A stretch of 5,572 nt of DNA, from NCBI GenBank assembly GCA_025935435.1, contig JAICVH010000192.1, positions 1 to 5,572 on the forward strand, in the 5' to 3' direction. This DNA is from Burkholderiales bacterium. GTDB taxonomy: Bacteria; Pseudomonadota; Gammaproteobacteria; Burkholderiales; Casimicrobiaceae. The position numbers and the translations under genes were made by a program. Each line of letters begins with the position of its first letter. Position 1 is the first letter of the stretch. Positions 1 to 5,572 of the stretch are shown here, one piece after another. The notes beneath the pieces are model-generated. The model was not told the DNA's origin. It made no database searches and saw only the letters and a program-made list of their open reading frames with translations.

Positions 1-932
1 CAATCGATGCGCGTCACACGGTGGGCATCGTCGATCCGTTGACGGACGACGAGATCGATCGAACGACCGCGCCGGACGACGGACTCCCCGTCGCCCTCAC
101 CGACGTGATGGCGCGCTACCGTAACCGCTACTTCAAACTCAAGCTTTCGGGGGCCGCGGAGTCGGACATCGCGCGGCTCGTCGCGATCGCCGCCGTTCTC
201 GACGAAACGACTGAGTACCGCGTCACGCTCGATGGCAACGAGCAATACGTCGACACCGACGCGTTGTCCGCGTTCCAGGAGCAGCTACGCGCCGAACCGC
301 GGCTCGCACGCCTGCGCGATGCCATCCTCTATCTGGAACAGCCGTTTGCCCGCGCGTTTGCGCTCGACGTCAATGTGCGGCCATTCGCGCGCGACATGCC
401 GCTCATCATCGACGAATCCGATGCCACGATCGACGCGTTTCCGGAAGCGCGTTCGCAAGGCTATGCCGGCGTTTCCAGCAAGAGCTGCAAAGGCGTCTAC
501 AAGTCGCTATTGAATGCTGCGCGCTGCATCCGCTGGAACGCCGGCTTCGCTGCGATGCGTGCGTTCATGACCGGCGAGGATCTCACCGCGCAGCCGGGCG
601 TCGCCGTGCAGCAGGACCTGGCGCTCGCGAGCCTGATCGGACTGACGCATGTCGAGCGCAACGGCCATCATTACGCCAACGGGTTTGCAGGGCAGCATGC
701 AAGCGTCCGGGAACAGCGCGCCTTTCTCGACGCGCACGGCGACCTGTACGACGCGCACGGCGACGACGCGCAACTTGCGATTCGCGACGGCCGCATTGCG
801 CTCGGCTCGCTGTCGGCGCGCGGTTTCGCCAGCGCCGCATGGCCCGACCTGGAAACGCTCACGCCGATGCGCGCGTCGGTCGAGGCCCCGACCGGCGAGC
901 CGCCCACCAACCCCGCAGGAATTCGATCATGA
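1..932 (+). CDS. Enolase-superfamily (MR/MLE type) sugar-acid enzyme, 3' part of gene
   Basis: The reading frame is open from the left edge (first full codon at 3), so the N-terminal capping domain is cut off by the window. Counting from the GTG at 21, which is probably not the true start, the barrel shows in order: a KxK pair (K39, K41) on the second strand; metal ligands D71 in DGNEQY, E106 in LEQP and E132 in IIDES; and lysines K154 and K157 in the GVSSKSCKG stretch on the sixth strand. Known family chemistry is Mg2+-assisted proton abstraction alpha to a carboxylate, followed by racemisation, dehydration or cycloisomerisation. The KxK plus a later lysine is the arrangement of the muconate lactonizing enzyme subgroup; the mandelate racemase subgroup uses a His-Asp pair. 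The tail after about residue 275 is Pro/Ala-rich. The stop overlaps the next gene's ATG (ATGA), which suggests translational coupling in an operon. The substrate is unknown; a cytosolic sugar-acid dehydratase is my inference from the neighbours. Confidence 0.82.
   Translation, partial: IDARHTVGIVDPLTDDEIDRTTAPDDGLPVALTDVMARYRNRYFKLKLSGAAESDIARLVAIAAVLDETTEYRVTLDGNEQYVDTDALSAFQEQLRAEPRLARLRDAILYLEQPFARAFALDVNVRPFARDMPLIIDESDATIDAFPEARSQGYAGVSSKSCKGVYKSLLNAARCIRWNAGFAAMRAFMTGEDLTAQPGVAVQQDLALASLIGLTHVERNGHHYANGFAGQHASVREQRAFLDAHGDLYDAHGDDAQLAIRDGRIALGSLSARGFASAAWPDLETLTPMRASVEAPTGEPPTNPAGIRS
915..920 (+). promoter_or_regulatory. Ribosome binding site of the oxidoreductase gene
   Basis: GCAGGA lies 8 nt upstream of the ATG at 929, inside the end of the preceding gene. 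It decides the start. The frame is open further upstream to a possible ATG at 839, but that would add 30 low-complexity Arg-rich residues overlapping the previous gene, whereas the protein from 929 begins directly with the Rossmann beta strand. Confidence 0.65.
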
Positions 933-2092
933 CCGAGCACCGCGTCGGCATCATCATGAACGGCGTCACCGGCCGGATGGGGACGAACCAGCACCTCGTG
1001 CGTTCGATCAACGCGATCCGCGCGCAAGGTGGCGTTGCGGCCGCCGACGGCACGCGCATCGTCCCGGACCCGATCCTAGTCGGCCGGAGCGCGTCGAAGG
1101 TCGAAGCACTTGCGAAACAGCATGGCGTCGCGCGCTGGACGACCGATCTCGACGCCGCGCTGGCGGATCGCAACGATGCGATTTACTTCGACTCGGCATC
1201 GACCGGACTTCGCGCGCAACTTATCCGACGCGCGATCGACGCCGGCAAGCACATCTACACCGAGAAGCCTGTCGCCACGACGGTCGAGGACGCACTCGAC
1301 CTCTATCGCCGCGCCGAACGCGCCGGCGTCAGGCACGGCGTGGTTCAGGACAAGTTGTGGCTGCCCGGTCTGATGAAGCTGCAGATGCTGATCGACAGCG
1401 GTTTTTTCGGGCGGATCCTGTCGCTGCGCGGTGAGTTCGGCTATTGGGTGTTCGAGGGCGATTGGCAACCGGCGCAGCGACCGTCCTGGAACTATCGCAA
1501 GGAAGAGGATGGCGGGATCATCGTCGACATGCTCTGCCACTGGCGCTACGTGCTCGACAATCTGTTCGGCGGCGTCAAGCGCGTGATGTGCATCGGAGCC
1601 ACGCATATCGACGAGCGCTGGGACGAGCGCGGCGTCCGCTATGCCGCCACCGCGGACGACGCCGCGTATGCGACGTTCGAACTCGAACACGGCGTCATCG
1701 CGCAGATCAACAGCTCGTGGACGACGCGCGTACGCCGCGACGATCTCGCGACGTTCCATGTCGACGGTACGCTTGGCTCGGCCGTCGCCGGTCTCACCGA
1801 TTGCTGGGTGCAACCGCGCGCGATGACGCCGAAGCCCGTGTGGAACCCGGACATCCCGCAGACGATCGACTTCTTCGGCACCTGGCAGAAGATGCCGGCC
1901 AACCGCAGTTACGAGAACGCATTCAAGGCGGAATGGGAGCTGTTCCTGCGTCACGTGGTCGACGGCGGACCGTTCCGCTGGAACCTGCTCGAGGGCGCGA
2001 AGGGCGTGCAGCTGGCCGAACTGGGACTGCGTAGCTGGGCCGAGCGGCGGATGCTGGATGTACCGCCGCTGACTGTGGGGTCAGAGCAATAA
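929..2092 (+). CDS. Gfo/Idh/MocA family NAD(P)-dependent oxidoreductase
   Basis: The 387-residue protein is of normal length for the family. It has an N-terminal Rossmann domain with the glycine-rich turn GIIMNGVTGRMG (residues 7-18), the family's EKP motif at 112-114 in YTEKPVA, and a C-terminal alpha/beta domain. In the latter, GGIIVDMLCHW (195-205) supplies D200 and H204, matching the Asp and His of the usual catalytic motif after the conserved GG. EKP helps bind the nicotinamide and its lysine is catalytic in characterised members, which oxidise a sugar or polyol hydroxyl, often to a keto sugar. Its place between an enolase-superfamily gene and a DUF993 gene suggests a cytosolic step in sugar or sugar-acid catabolism; the substrate is unknown. 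The glycine turn resembles that of dihydrodipicolinate reductase (GRMG) more than the simple GxGxxG of many relatives. The last residues (GSEQ and stop) are encoded by the left arm of an inverted repeat, so the native C-terminus may have been replaced. Confidence 0.88.
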   Translation: MTEHRVGIIMNGVTGRMGTNQHLVRSINAIRAQGGVAAADGTRIVPDPILVGRSASKVEALAKQHGVARWTTDLDAALADRNDAIYFDSASTGLRAQLIRRAIDAGKHIYTEKPVATTVEDALDLYRRAERAGVRHGVVQDKLWLPGLMKLQMLIDSGFFGRILSLRGEFGYWVFEGDWQPAQRPSWNYRKEEDGGIIVDMLCHWRYVLDNLFGGVKRVMCIGATHIDERWDERGVRYAATADDAAYATFELEHGVIAQINSSWTTRVRRDDLATFHVDGTLGSAVAGLTDCWVQPRAMTPKPVWNPDIPQTIDFFGTWQKMPANRSYENAFKAEWELFLRHVVDGGPFRWNLLEGAKGVQLAELGLRSWAERRMLDVPPLTVGSEQ

Positions 2093-2151
2093 GGCGCGCG
2101 CTCAGACCTCGACTTGGGCGGACCGTTTACCGCGACTTATTGCCCTGACCC
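2078..2151. repeat. Imperfect inverted repeat at the gene junction, possible REP/MITE-like element
   Basis: The left arm GGGTCAGAGCAATAAG (2078-2093) pairs with the right arm CTTATTGCCCTGACCC (2136-2151) at 15 of 16 positions; the only mismatch is A2085 opposite C2144. After one further mismatch (G2094/A2135) the pairing continues through CGCG (2095-2098 with 2131-2134), giving 19 of 21 pairs around a loop of about 32 nt (2099-2130). The left arm contains the oxidoreductase stop codon, and the right arm ends 9 nt before the next ATG. No T run follows, so it does not look like an ordinary intrinsic terminator. The length of about 74 nt and the paired ends fit a small non-autonomous repeat or a REP-like palindrome. 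An mRNA hairpin that protects transcript ends or limits translation of the next gene is also possible. Confidence 0.75.
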
Positions 2152-2160
2152 AAAGTGCCG

Positions 2161-3351
2161 ATGGCGACGATCAAACTGATCACGCTCGACGGGCGCATTG
2201 CACCCTTCACGCTGTCGGGTACCGCGCCGCCGCGCGCGCCGAGCGCGCGACCGGCGTGGAATCGCATCGCCTTGGCGGCTGCGCACGTCGTGTCCGACCC
2301 GCGCGCGAACGTCGACCCGTGGCTTGCCACGGCGATCGACTGGGACGCGACGCTCGCGTATCGCCGCTACCTCTGGAAAGAAGGATTCGGCGTCGCCGAA
2401 GCGATGGACACCGCACAGCGCGGCATGGGACTCGACTGGCCGACGTCGCTCGCGCTGATCGAACGCACGGTATCCGAAGCGCGCGACGTTGCCGGCGCGG
2501 TTGTCTTTTCGGGTGCAGGCACCGACGACCTCGCGCCCGATCCGCAACGCTCGATCGACGAAGTGATCGATGCGTACCAGGCCCAATGCGCCGCGATCGA
2601 GCGCGTCGGCGGTCGCATCATCCTGATGGCAAGCCGCGCGCTCGCTGCATGCGCGCGTTCGGCGGACGATTATCAGCGCGTCTATTCGCGGGTCCTCGCG
2701 AATGTCGAGCGGCCCGTGATTCTGCATTGGCTGGGCGAGATGTTCGACCCGGCGCTCGCCGGATATTGGCTTGGTCGCGACGAACGCCGGCGCGATCCCG
2801 AGCATGCGCGCGCGATGGATGTCTGCGCCTCCATCATCGCCGCCAACGCCTCGAAAATCGACGGCATCAAGATCTCTCTGCTCGATGCGAGCAAGGAAGT
2901 CGCGCTCCGCGCGCGATTGCCCGCGGGCGTCCGCATGTACACCGGGGACGACTTCAACTTCGCAGCGCTGATCGGCGGCGACGCGAACGGTCACTCCGAC
3001 GCGCTGCTCGGCATCTTCGATGCGATCGCGCCCGCCGCTTCGGCAGCGCTGTCGGCGCTCGCCATCGGCGACCGCGCTGGCTTCGATGCGATCCTGAAAC
3101 CGACGGTGCCGCTATCGCGCCACATCTTCGCGGCGCCCACCCGCTTCTACAAGACCGGCGTCGTGTTCATGGCGTGGCTGAACGGCCATCAATCGCATTT
3201 CACGATGGTCGGCGGCCAGCAGAGCGCTCGAAGCCTCGTGCACCTGTGCGAGCTGTTCCGCCTTGCCGATGCCGCCTCGCTGTTGATCGAACCCGAACGT
3301 GCGGTCGAGCGGATGCGAACGTTGCTCGCGCTGCACGGAATCGTTGCGTAA
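2161..3351 (+). CDS. DUF993 family protein, dihydrodipicolinate synthase-like TIM barrel
   Basis: The 396-residue protein matches my memory of the DUF993 family (often named dihydrodipicolinate synthase family protein). It opens with MATIKLITLDGRI, a typical start of the family. Barrel features in order are VVFSGAGTDDL (about 114-124), GRIILMASRAL (151-161), RPVILHWLGEMFDP (184-197), DGIKISLLD (234-242) and YTGDDFNF. K237 in DGIKIS sits where class I aldolases and DHDPS carry the Schiff-base lysine, so aldol cleavage or a related lyase reaction on a keto acid or keto sugar is plausible; no reaction is established that I can name. The ATG at 2161 is preferred over the in-frame GTG two codons upstream (2155), but neither has a clear Shine-Dalgarno site because the inverted repeat occupies that region. 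It overlaps the next gene by 1 nt (TAATG), so the two are probably co-translated. Confidence 0.85.
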   Translation: MATIKLITLDGRIAPFTLSGTAPPRAPSARPAWNRIALAAAHVVSDPRANVDPWLATAIDWDATLAYRRYLWKEGFGVAEAMDTAQRGMGLDWPTSLALIERTVSEARDVAGAVVFSGAGTDDLAPDPQRSIDEVIDAYQAQCAAIERVGGRIILMASRALAACARSADDYQRVYSRVLANVERPVILHWLGEMFDPALAGYWLGRDERRRDPEHARAMDVCASIIAANASKIDGIKISLLDASKEVALRARLPAGVRMYTGDDFNFAALIGGDANGHSDALLGIFDAIAPAASAALSALAIGDRAGFDAILKPTVPLSRHIFAAPTRFYKTGVVFMAWLNGHQSHFTMVGGQQSARSLVHLCELFRLADAASLLIEPERAVERMRTLLALHGIVA

Positions 3352-4214
3352 TGTCGAGCCCCGATCCGGCGCTACTTTCCATCAACGCGGCCACCGTGCG
3401 CGCGCAATGGTCGCTTCCCGACATCATCAGCGGCCTGACACGACACGGCATCCGCGGGATCGCGCCGTGGCGTGACCAGGTCGCGGCCGCCGGGCTGGAC
3501 AACACGGCGCGGCGCATTCGCGATGCCGGGCTGGTCGTGACGGGTCTTTGTCGCGGCGGAATGTTCCCGGCGCCCGACCGCGAAGGCAGGCGCGCCGCGC
3601 ACGACGACAATCGCCGCGCGGTCGACGAAGCGGTGACGCTCGGCGCGCAGTGCCTGGTGCTCGTCGCCGGCGGCCTGCCGAAGGATCGCGCCGGCAGGGT
3701 CGTGTCGCGCGACCTGGCCGGCGCGCGTGAAATGGTTCGCGACGGCCTCGGGCAATTGCACGAATACGCGCACGGCGCGGGCATGCGCCTCGCAATTGAA
3801 CCGCTGCATCCGATGTATGCCGCCGACCGCGCGTGCGTCAACACGCTCGCGCAGGCGAACGCGTTGTGCGACGAGCTCGCGCCCGACGGCGCCGATGGAC
3901 TCGGCGTCGCCGTCGATGTCTATCACGTGTGGTGGGATCCCGACCTGCGCGCACAGATCGCGTATGCAGGCGAGCGCAACCGACTGTATGCGTATCACAT
4001 CTGCGACTGGCTGGTGCCGACACGCGATCTCTTGAACGACCGCGGGATGATGGGCGACGGCGTCATCGACCTGCCACTGATTCGTTCATGGATGGACGCC
4101 GCCGGCTACCGCGGCATGCACGAAGTCGAAATCTTCTCCGCGGAGAACTGGTGGAAGCGAGATGGCGACGACGTCCTCAGCACCTGCCGGCGACGGCACG
4201 CCGACGCAAGCTAA
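3351..4214 (+). CDS. Sugar phosphate isomerase/epimerase family TIM-barrel protein
   Basis: The 287-residue protein has the AP-endonuclease family 2 / xylose isomerase-like fold. Candidate metal and active-site residues follow the family order: E150 in LAIEPLHP, D189 and H192 in VAVDVYHVWWD, H216 and D219 in YHICDW, and E258 or E260 in HEVEIFS. Members isomerise, epimerise or dehydrate sugars or keto-inositols with a divalent metal; despite the family name many act on unphosphorylated substrates. The ATG at 3351 overlaps the DUF993 stop by 1 nt, with a weak GGAA (3337-3340) upstream. The same frame is open upstream to 2256, but that stretch is the Arg-rich shadow of the DUF993 gene and is excluded. 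Adjacency to DUF993 and Gfo/Idh/MocA genes suggests the same cytosolic pathway. Which isomerisation it performs cannot be told from sequence. Confidence 0.86.
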   Translation: MSSPDPALLSINAATVRAQWSLPDIISGLTRHGIRGIAPWRDQVAAAGLDNTARRIRDAGLVVTGLCRGGMFPAPDREGRRAAHDDNRRAVDEAVTLGAQCLVLVAGGLPKDRAGRVVSRDLAGAREMVRDGLGQLHEYAHGAGMRLAIEPLHPMYAADRACVNTLAQANALCDELAPDGADGLGVAVDVYHVWWDPDLRAQIAYAGERNRLYAYHICDWLVPTRDLLNDRGMMGDGVIDLPLIRSWMDAAGYRGMHEVEIFSAENWWKRDGDDVLSTCRRRHADAS

Positions 4215-4217
4215 AAT
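4212..4217 (+). promoter_or_regulatory. Candidate -10 box upstream of the aldolase gene
   Basis: TAAAAT differs from the sigma70 consensus TATAAT at one base and overlaps the preceding stop codon, in a short AT-richer patch of an otherwise GC-rich region. I see no convincing -35 hexamer 16-18 nt upstream. If real, the aldolase has its own promoter in addition to any read-through from the upstream operon. Confidence 0.3.
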
Positions 4218-4241
4218 CTTCGCTCATCGTTCGCAAACGCC

Positions 4242-4247
4242 GGAGAG
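4242..4247 (+). promoter_or_regulatory. Strong ribosome binding site of the aldolase gene
   Basis: GGAGAG lies 6 nt before the ATG at 4254. It is the best Shine-Dalgarno match in the window and fixes the aldolase start. It contrasts with the overlapping or weak sites of the upstream genes and suggests independent, high-level translation. Confidence 0.7.
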
Positions 4248-4253
4248 TCCCGA

Positions 4254-5318
4254 ATGCCGTTGGTTTCGATGCGCCAGCTCCTCGATCACGCTGCGGAGCA
4301 CGGGTATGGCCTGCCCGCCTTCAACGTGAACAACCTCGAACAGGTCCAGGCGATCATGGCCGCCGCGTCGGAAACCGACAGTCCGGTGATCATGCAGGCG
4401 TCCGCGGGCGCTCGCAAATACGCGGGCGAGACGTTCCTGCGCCATCTGATCGAGGCGGCCGTCGAATCGTATCCGCAGATACCGGTCGTGATGCACCAGG
4501 ACCATGGACAGTCACCAGCGGTCTGCCTCGGCGCGATGCGCCTCGGCTTTTCGTCGGTGATGATGGACGGCTCGCTCGAGGAGGACGGCAAGTCGATCGC
4601 TGATTACGACTACAACAAGGACGTGACGCGCAAGGTGGTCGACATGGCGCACGCGATCGGCGTGACCGTCGAAGGCGAGCTCGGCTGCCTCGGATCGCTC
4701 GAAACGATGAAAGGCGACAAGGAGGACGGACACGGTGCCGAGGGCACGATGACGCGCGAAATGCTGCTGACCGATCCCGACCAGGCGGCAGATTTCGTCA
4801 ATGCGACGCAGCTCGATGCGCTCGCGATCGCCATCGGCACGTCGCACGGTGCGTACAAATTTTCTCGCAAGCCGACCGGCGACATCCTGGCGATCGATCG
4901 CATCAAGGCCATTCACCGGCGCATCCCGAACACGCACCTCGTCATGCACGGCAGCTCGTCGGTGCCACAGGACCTGCTCGCCGAGATCCGCGAATTCGGT
5001 GGCGACATGAAGGAGACGTACGGCGTGCCGGTCGAGGAAATCCAGGAAGGCATCAAACACGGCGTGCGCAAGGTCAACATCGACACCGACATCCGCCTCG
5101 CCATGACCGGCGCAATTCGCCGCTTCATGGCGGAAAACCGTTCGAAGTTCGATCCGCGCGACTACCTGAAACCGGCGATGGCCGCGGCGAAGGGGATCTG
5201 CAAGGAGCGGTACCAGCAGTTCGGCTGCGCCAGCATGGCGTCGAAAATCAAGCCCGTCCCGCTCGACCGGATGGCGGCGAAATACAAGGCCGGTGAATTG
5301 CGGCAGATCGTGAATTGA
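4254..5318 (+). CDS. fba: Class II fructose-bisphosphate aldolase, Calvin-cycle (CbbA/Fba) subtype
   Basis: The 354-residue protein is full length for the subtype. It catalyses reversible cleavage of fructose 1,6-bisphosphate to glyceraldehyde 3-phosphate and dihydroxyacetone phosphate in the cytosol; the Calvin-cycle subtype also makes sedoheptulose bisphosphate. Visible signatures are GLPAFNVNN (19-27), the catalytic Asp and zinc His in HQDHGQS (D83, H84), VEGELG (139-144), further zinc His residues in GTSHGAYKF (H198) and VMHGSSSVP (H232), and the phosphate/substrate loop VNIDTDIR (274-281). It lies 39 nt after the isomerase gene, with its own ribosome binding site, and ends before a terminator. 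In Burkholderia genomes I recall the housekeeping fba lying beside pyk and purC; here it instead follows a sugar-catabolism cluster, so it may be a second copy. A ketose-bisphosphate or deoxy-gluconate-phosphate aldolase role, as for IolJ, is less likely given the close match to true FBA motifs. Confidence 0.92.
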   Translation: MPLVSMRQLLDHAAEHGYGLPAFNVNNLEQVQAIMAAASETDSPVIMQASAGARKYAGETFLRHLIEAAVESYPQIPVVMHQDHGQSPAVCLGAMRLGFSSVMMDGSLEEDGKSIADYDYNKDVTRKVVDMAHAIGVTVEGELGCLGSLETMKGDKEDGHGAEGTMTREMLLTDPDQAADFVNATQLDALAIAIGTSHGAYKFSRKPTGDILAIDRIKAIHRRIPNTHLVMHGSSSVPQDLLAEIREFGGDMKETYGVPVEEIQEGIKHGVRKVNIDTDIRLAMTGAIRRFMAENRSKFDPRDYLKPAMAAAKGICKERYQQFGCASMASKIKPVPLDRMAAKYKAGELRQIVN

Positions 5319-5346
5319 GACGGCAGGCGCCGTAACGGCGAGAGAC

Positions 5347-5380
5347 AAAAAAACCCCGGCCATCGCGGCCGGGGTTTTTT
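5347..5380. terminator. Bidirectional intrinsic terminator between convergent genes
   Basis: Seven A residues (5347-5353) precede the stem CCCCGGCC (5354-5361), the loop ATCGC and the perfect complement GGCCGGGG (5367-5374), followed by six T residues (5375-5380). The A and T tracts make it functional on both strands. On the plus strand it ends the aldolase transcript 29 nt after its stop. On the minus strand it lies 27 nt beyond the transporter stop. Confidence 0.93.
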
Positions 5381-5407
5381 ATGCAGCGATCCAGCTCGCG
5401 CGCGGAA

Positions 5408-5572
5408 TCAGCGTCGCGCGGCCGCCGAGCCCGGCACGATGTCGTTTTCCATGTCGGTGTCCTTCGTTTCGTACAGGAACAGGAAGCCGATGACGGCCGT
5501 GATCAGCGCGACGACGATCGGATACCACAGCCCGTAGTAGATGTTGCCGCTGGCGGCGACCATCGCCGTCGC
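5408..5572 (-). CDS. MFS transporter, metabolite:H+ symporter type, C-terminal fragment
   Basis: This is the last 54 residues of a gene running off the right edge, read on the minus strand. It encodes GNIYYGLWYP, then a hydrophobic final membrane helix (about fragment residues 15-34, with IVVALITAVIGFLFL), then YETKDTDMEND and a short cytoplasmic Ala/Arg tail. The (E)TKD motif directly after the last helix and the NIYxGLWYP lead-in are typical of proton symporters of the MHS branch of the major facilitator superfamily (ProP, KgtP and ShiA relatives), which import small organic acids or osmolytes across the inner membrane. It is convergent with the aldolase and shares its terminator, so it is probably not in the same operon. 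The substrate cannot be inferred from the fragment. Confidence 0.8.
   Translation of the reverse strand, partial: ATAMVAASGNIYYGLWYPIVVALITAVIGFLFLYETKDTDMENDIVPGSAAARR

Noticed and set aside
839..928. Upstream ATG start for the oxidoreductase
   Set aside because: It would add 30 Arg/Pro-rich residues overlapping the preceding gene; the ATG at 929 has a good ribosome binding site and begins directly before the Rossmann strand.
1076..1954. Long open frame on the minus strand (292 codons) opposite the oxidoreductase gene
   Set aside because: Its translation is Arg/Val/Asp-rich without recognisable motifs and it lies wholly antisense to a gene with clear family motifs; it is an effect of high GC content.
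2078..2151. Inverted repeat as an intrinsic terminator
   Set aside because: There is no T run after the right arm (it is followed by CAAAGTGCCG), the loop is long, and the next gene appears to belong to the same pathway.
2137..2994. Minus-strand open frame (285 codons) opposite the DUF993 gene
   Set aside because: It is antisense to a well-supported gene and has low-complexity His/Arg/Asp-rich content without motifs.
2256..3350. Upstream extension of the isomerase/epimerase frame
   Set aside because: It encodes over 360 Arg-rich residues overlapping DUF993 in another frame; the recognisable fold begins after the ATG at 3351.
4512..5363. Long open frame on the minus strand (283 codons) opposite the aldolase gene
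   Set aside because: It mirrors the codon pattern of the aldolase, has no family motif, and would start inside the terminator region.
1..5572. CRISPR array, tRNA, rRNA, complete insertion sequence, or phage or defence genes
   Set aside because: I found no regularly spaced repeats, no tRNA-like or rRNA-like sequence and no transposase, integrase or nuclease motifs; nearly all the sequence is accounted for by metabolic genes.

Overview
The window is GC-rich with strongly GC3-biased codon use. Its class II fructose-bisphosphate aldolase looks beta-proteobacterial and its transporter tail is of the MHS type, so a Burkholderiaceae genome (Burkholderia or Paraburkholderia type) is the best guess. 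This is inferred from protein character and base composition; there is no rRNA or other phylogenetic marker here.

Layout: (1) Positions 1-932 hold the 3' part of an enolase-superfamily gene (mandelate racemase / muconate lactonizing enzyme type). (2) 929-2092 is a Gfo/Idh/MocA-type NAD(P)-dependent oxidoreductase that overlaps it by 4 nt. (3) 2093-2160 is a 68-nt gap. It forms most of a long imperfect inverted repeat (2078-2098 with 2131-2151), whose left arm also encodes the last residues and stop codon of the oxidoreductase. (4) 2161-3351 is a DUF993 protein, a TIM-barrel relative of dihydrodipicolinate synthase with a recognisable candidate Schiff-base lysine. (5) 3351-4214 is a sugar phosphate isomerase/epimerase-type TIM barrel that overlaps it by 1 nt. 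(6) 4254-5318 is a class II fructose-bisphosphate aldolase with its own strong ribosome binding site and a possible promoter -10 box. (7) 5347-5380 is a symmetric intrinsic terminator shared by convergent genes. (8) 5408-5572, minus strand, is the C-terminal tail of an MFS transporter of the metabolite:H+ symporter type.

The first four genes look like one operon for catabolism of a sugar or sugar acid. A plausible but unproven division of labour is: oxidation of a hydroxyl by the Gfo/Idh/MocA enzyme, isomerisation or epimerisation by the AP-endonuclease-2-fold protein, dehydration or cycloisomerisation of an acid by the enolase-superfamily enzyme, and retro-aldol cleavage or another lyase step by the DUF993 protein. 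The aldolase could feed products into central metabolism, or be a second copy of the housekeeping enzyme. The substrate cannot be read from the sequence. The least explained element is the inverted repeat inserted into an otherwise overlapping operon.
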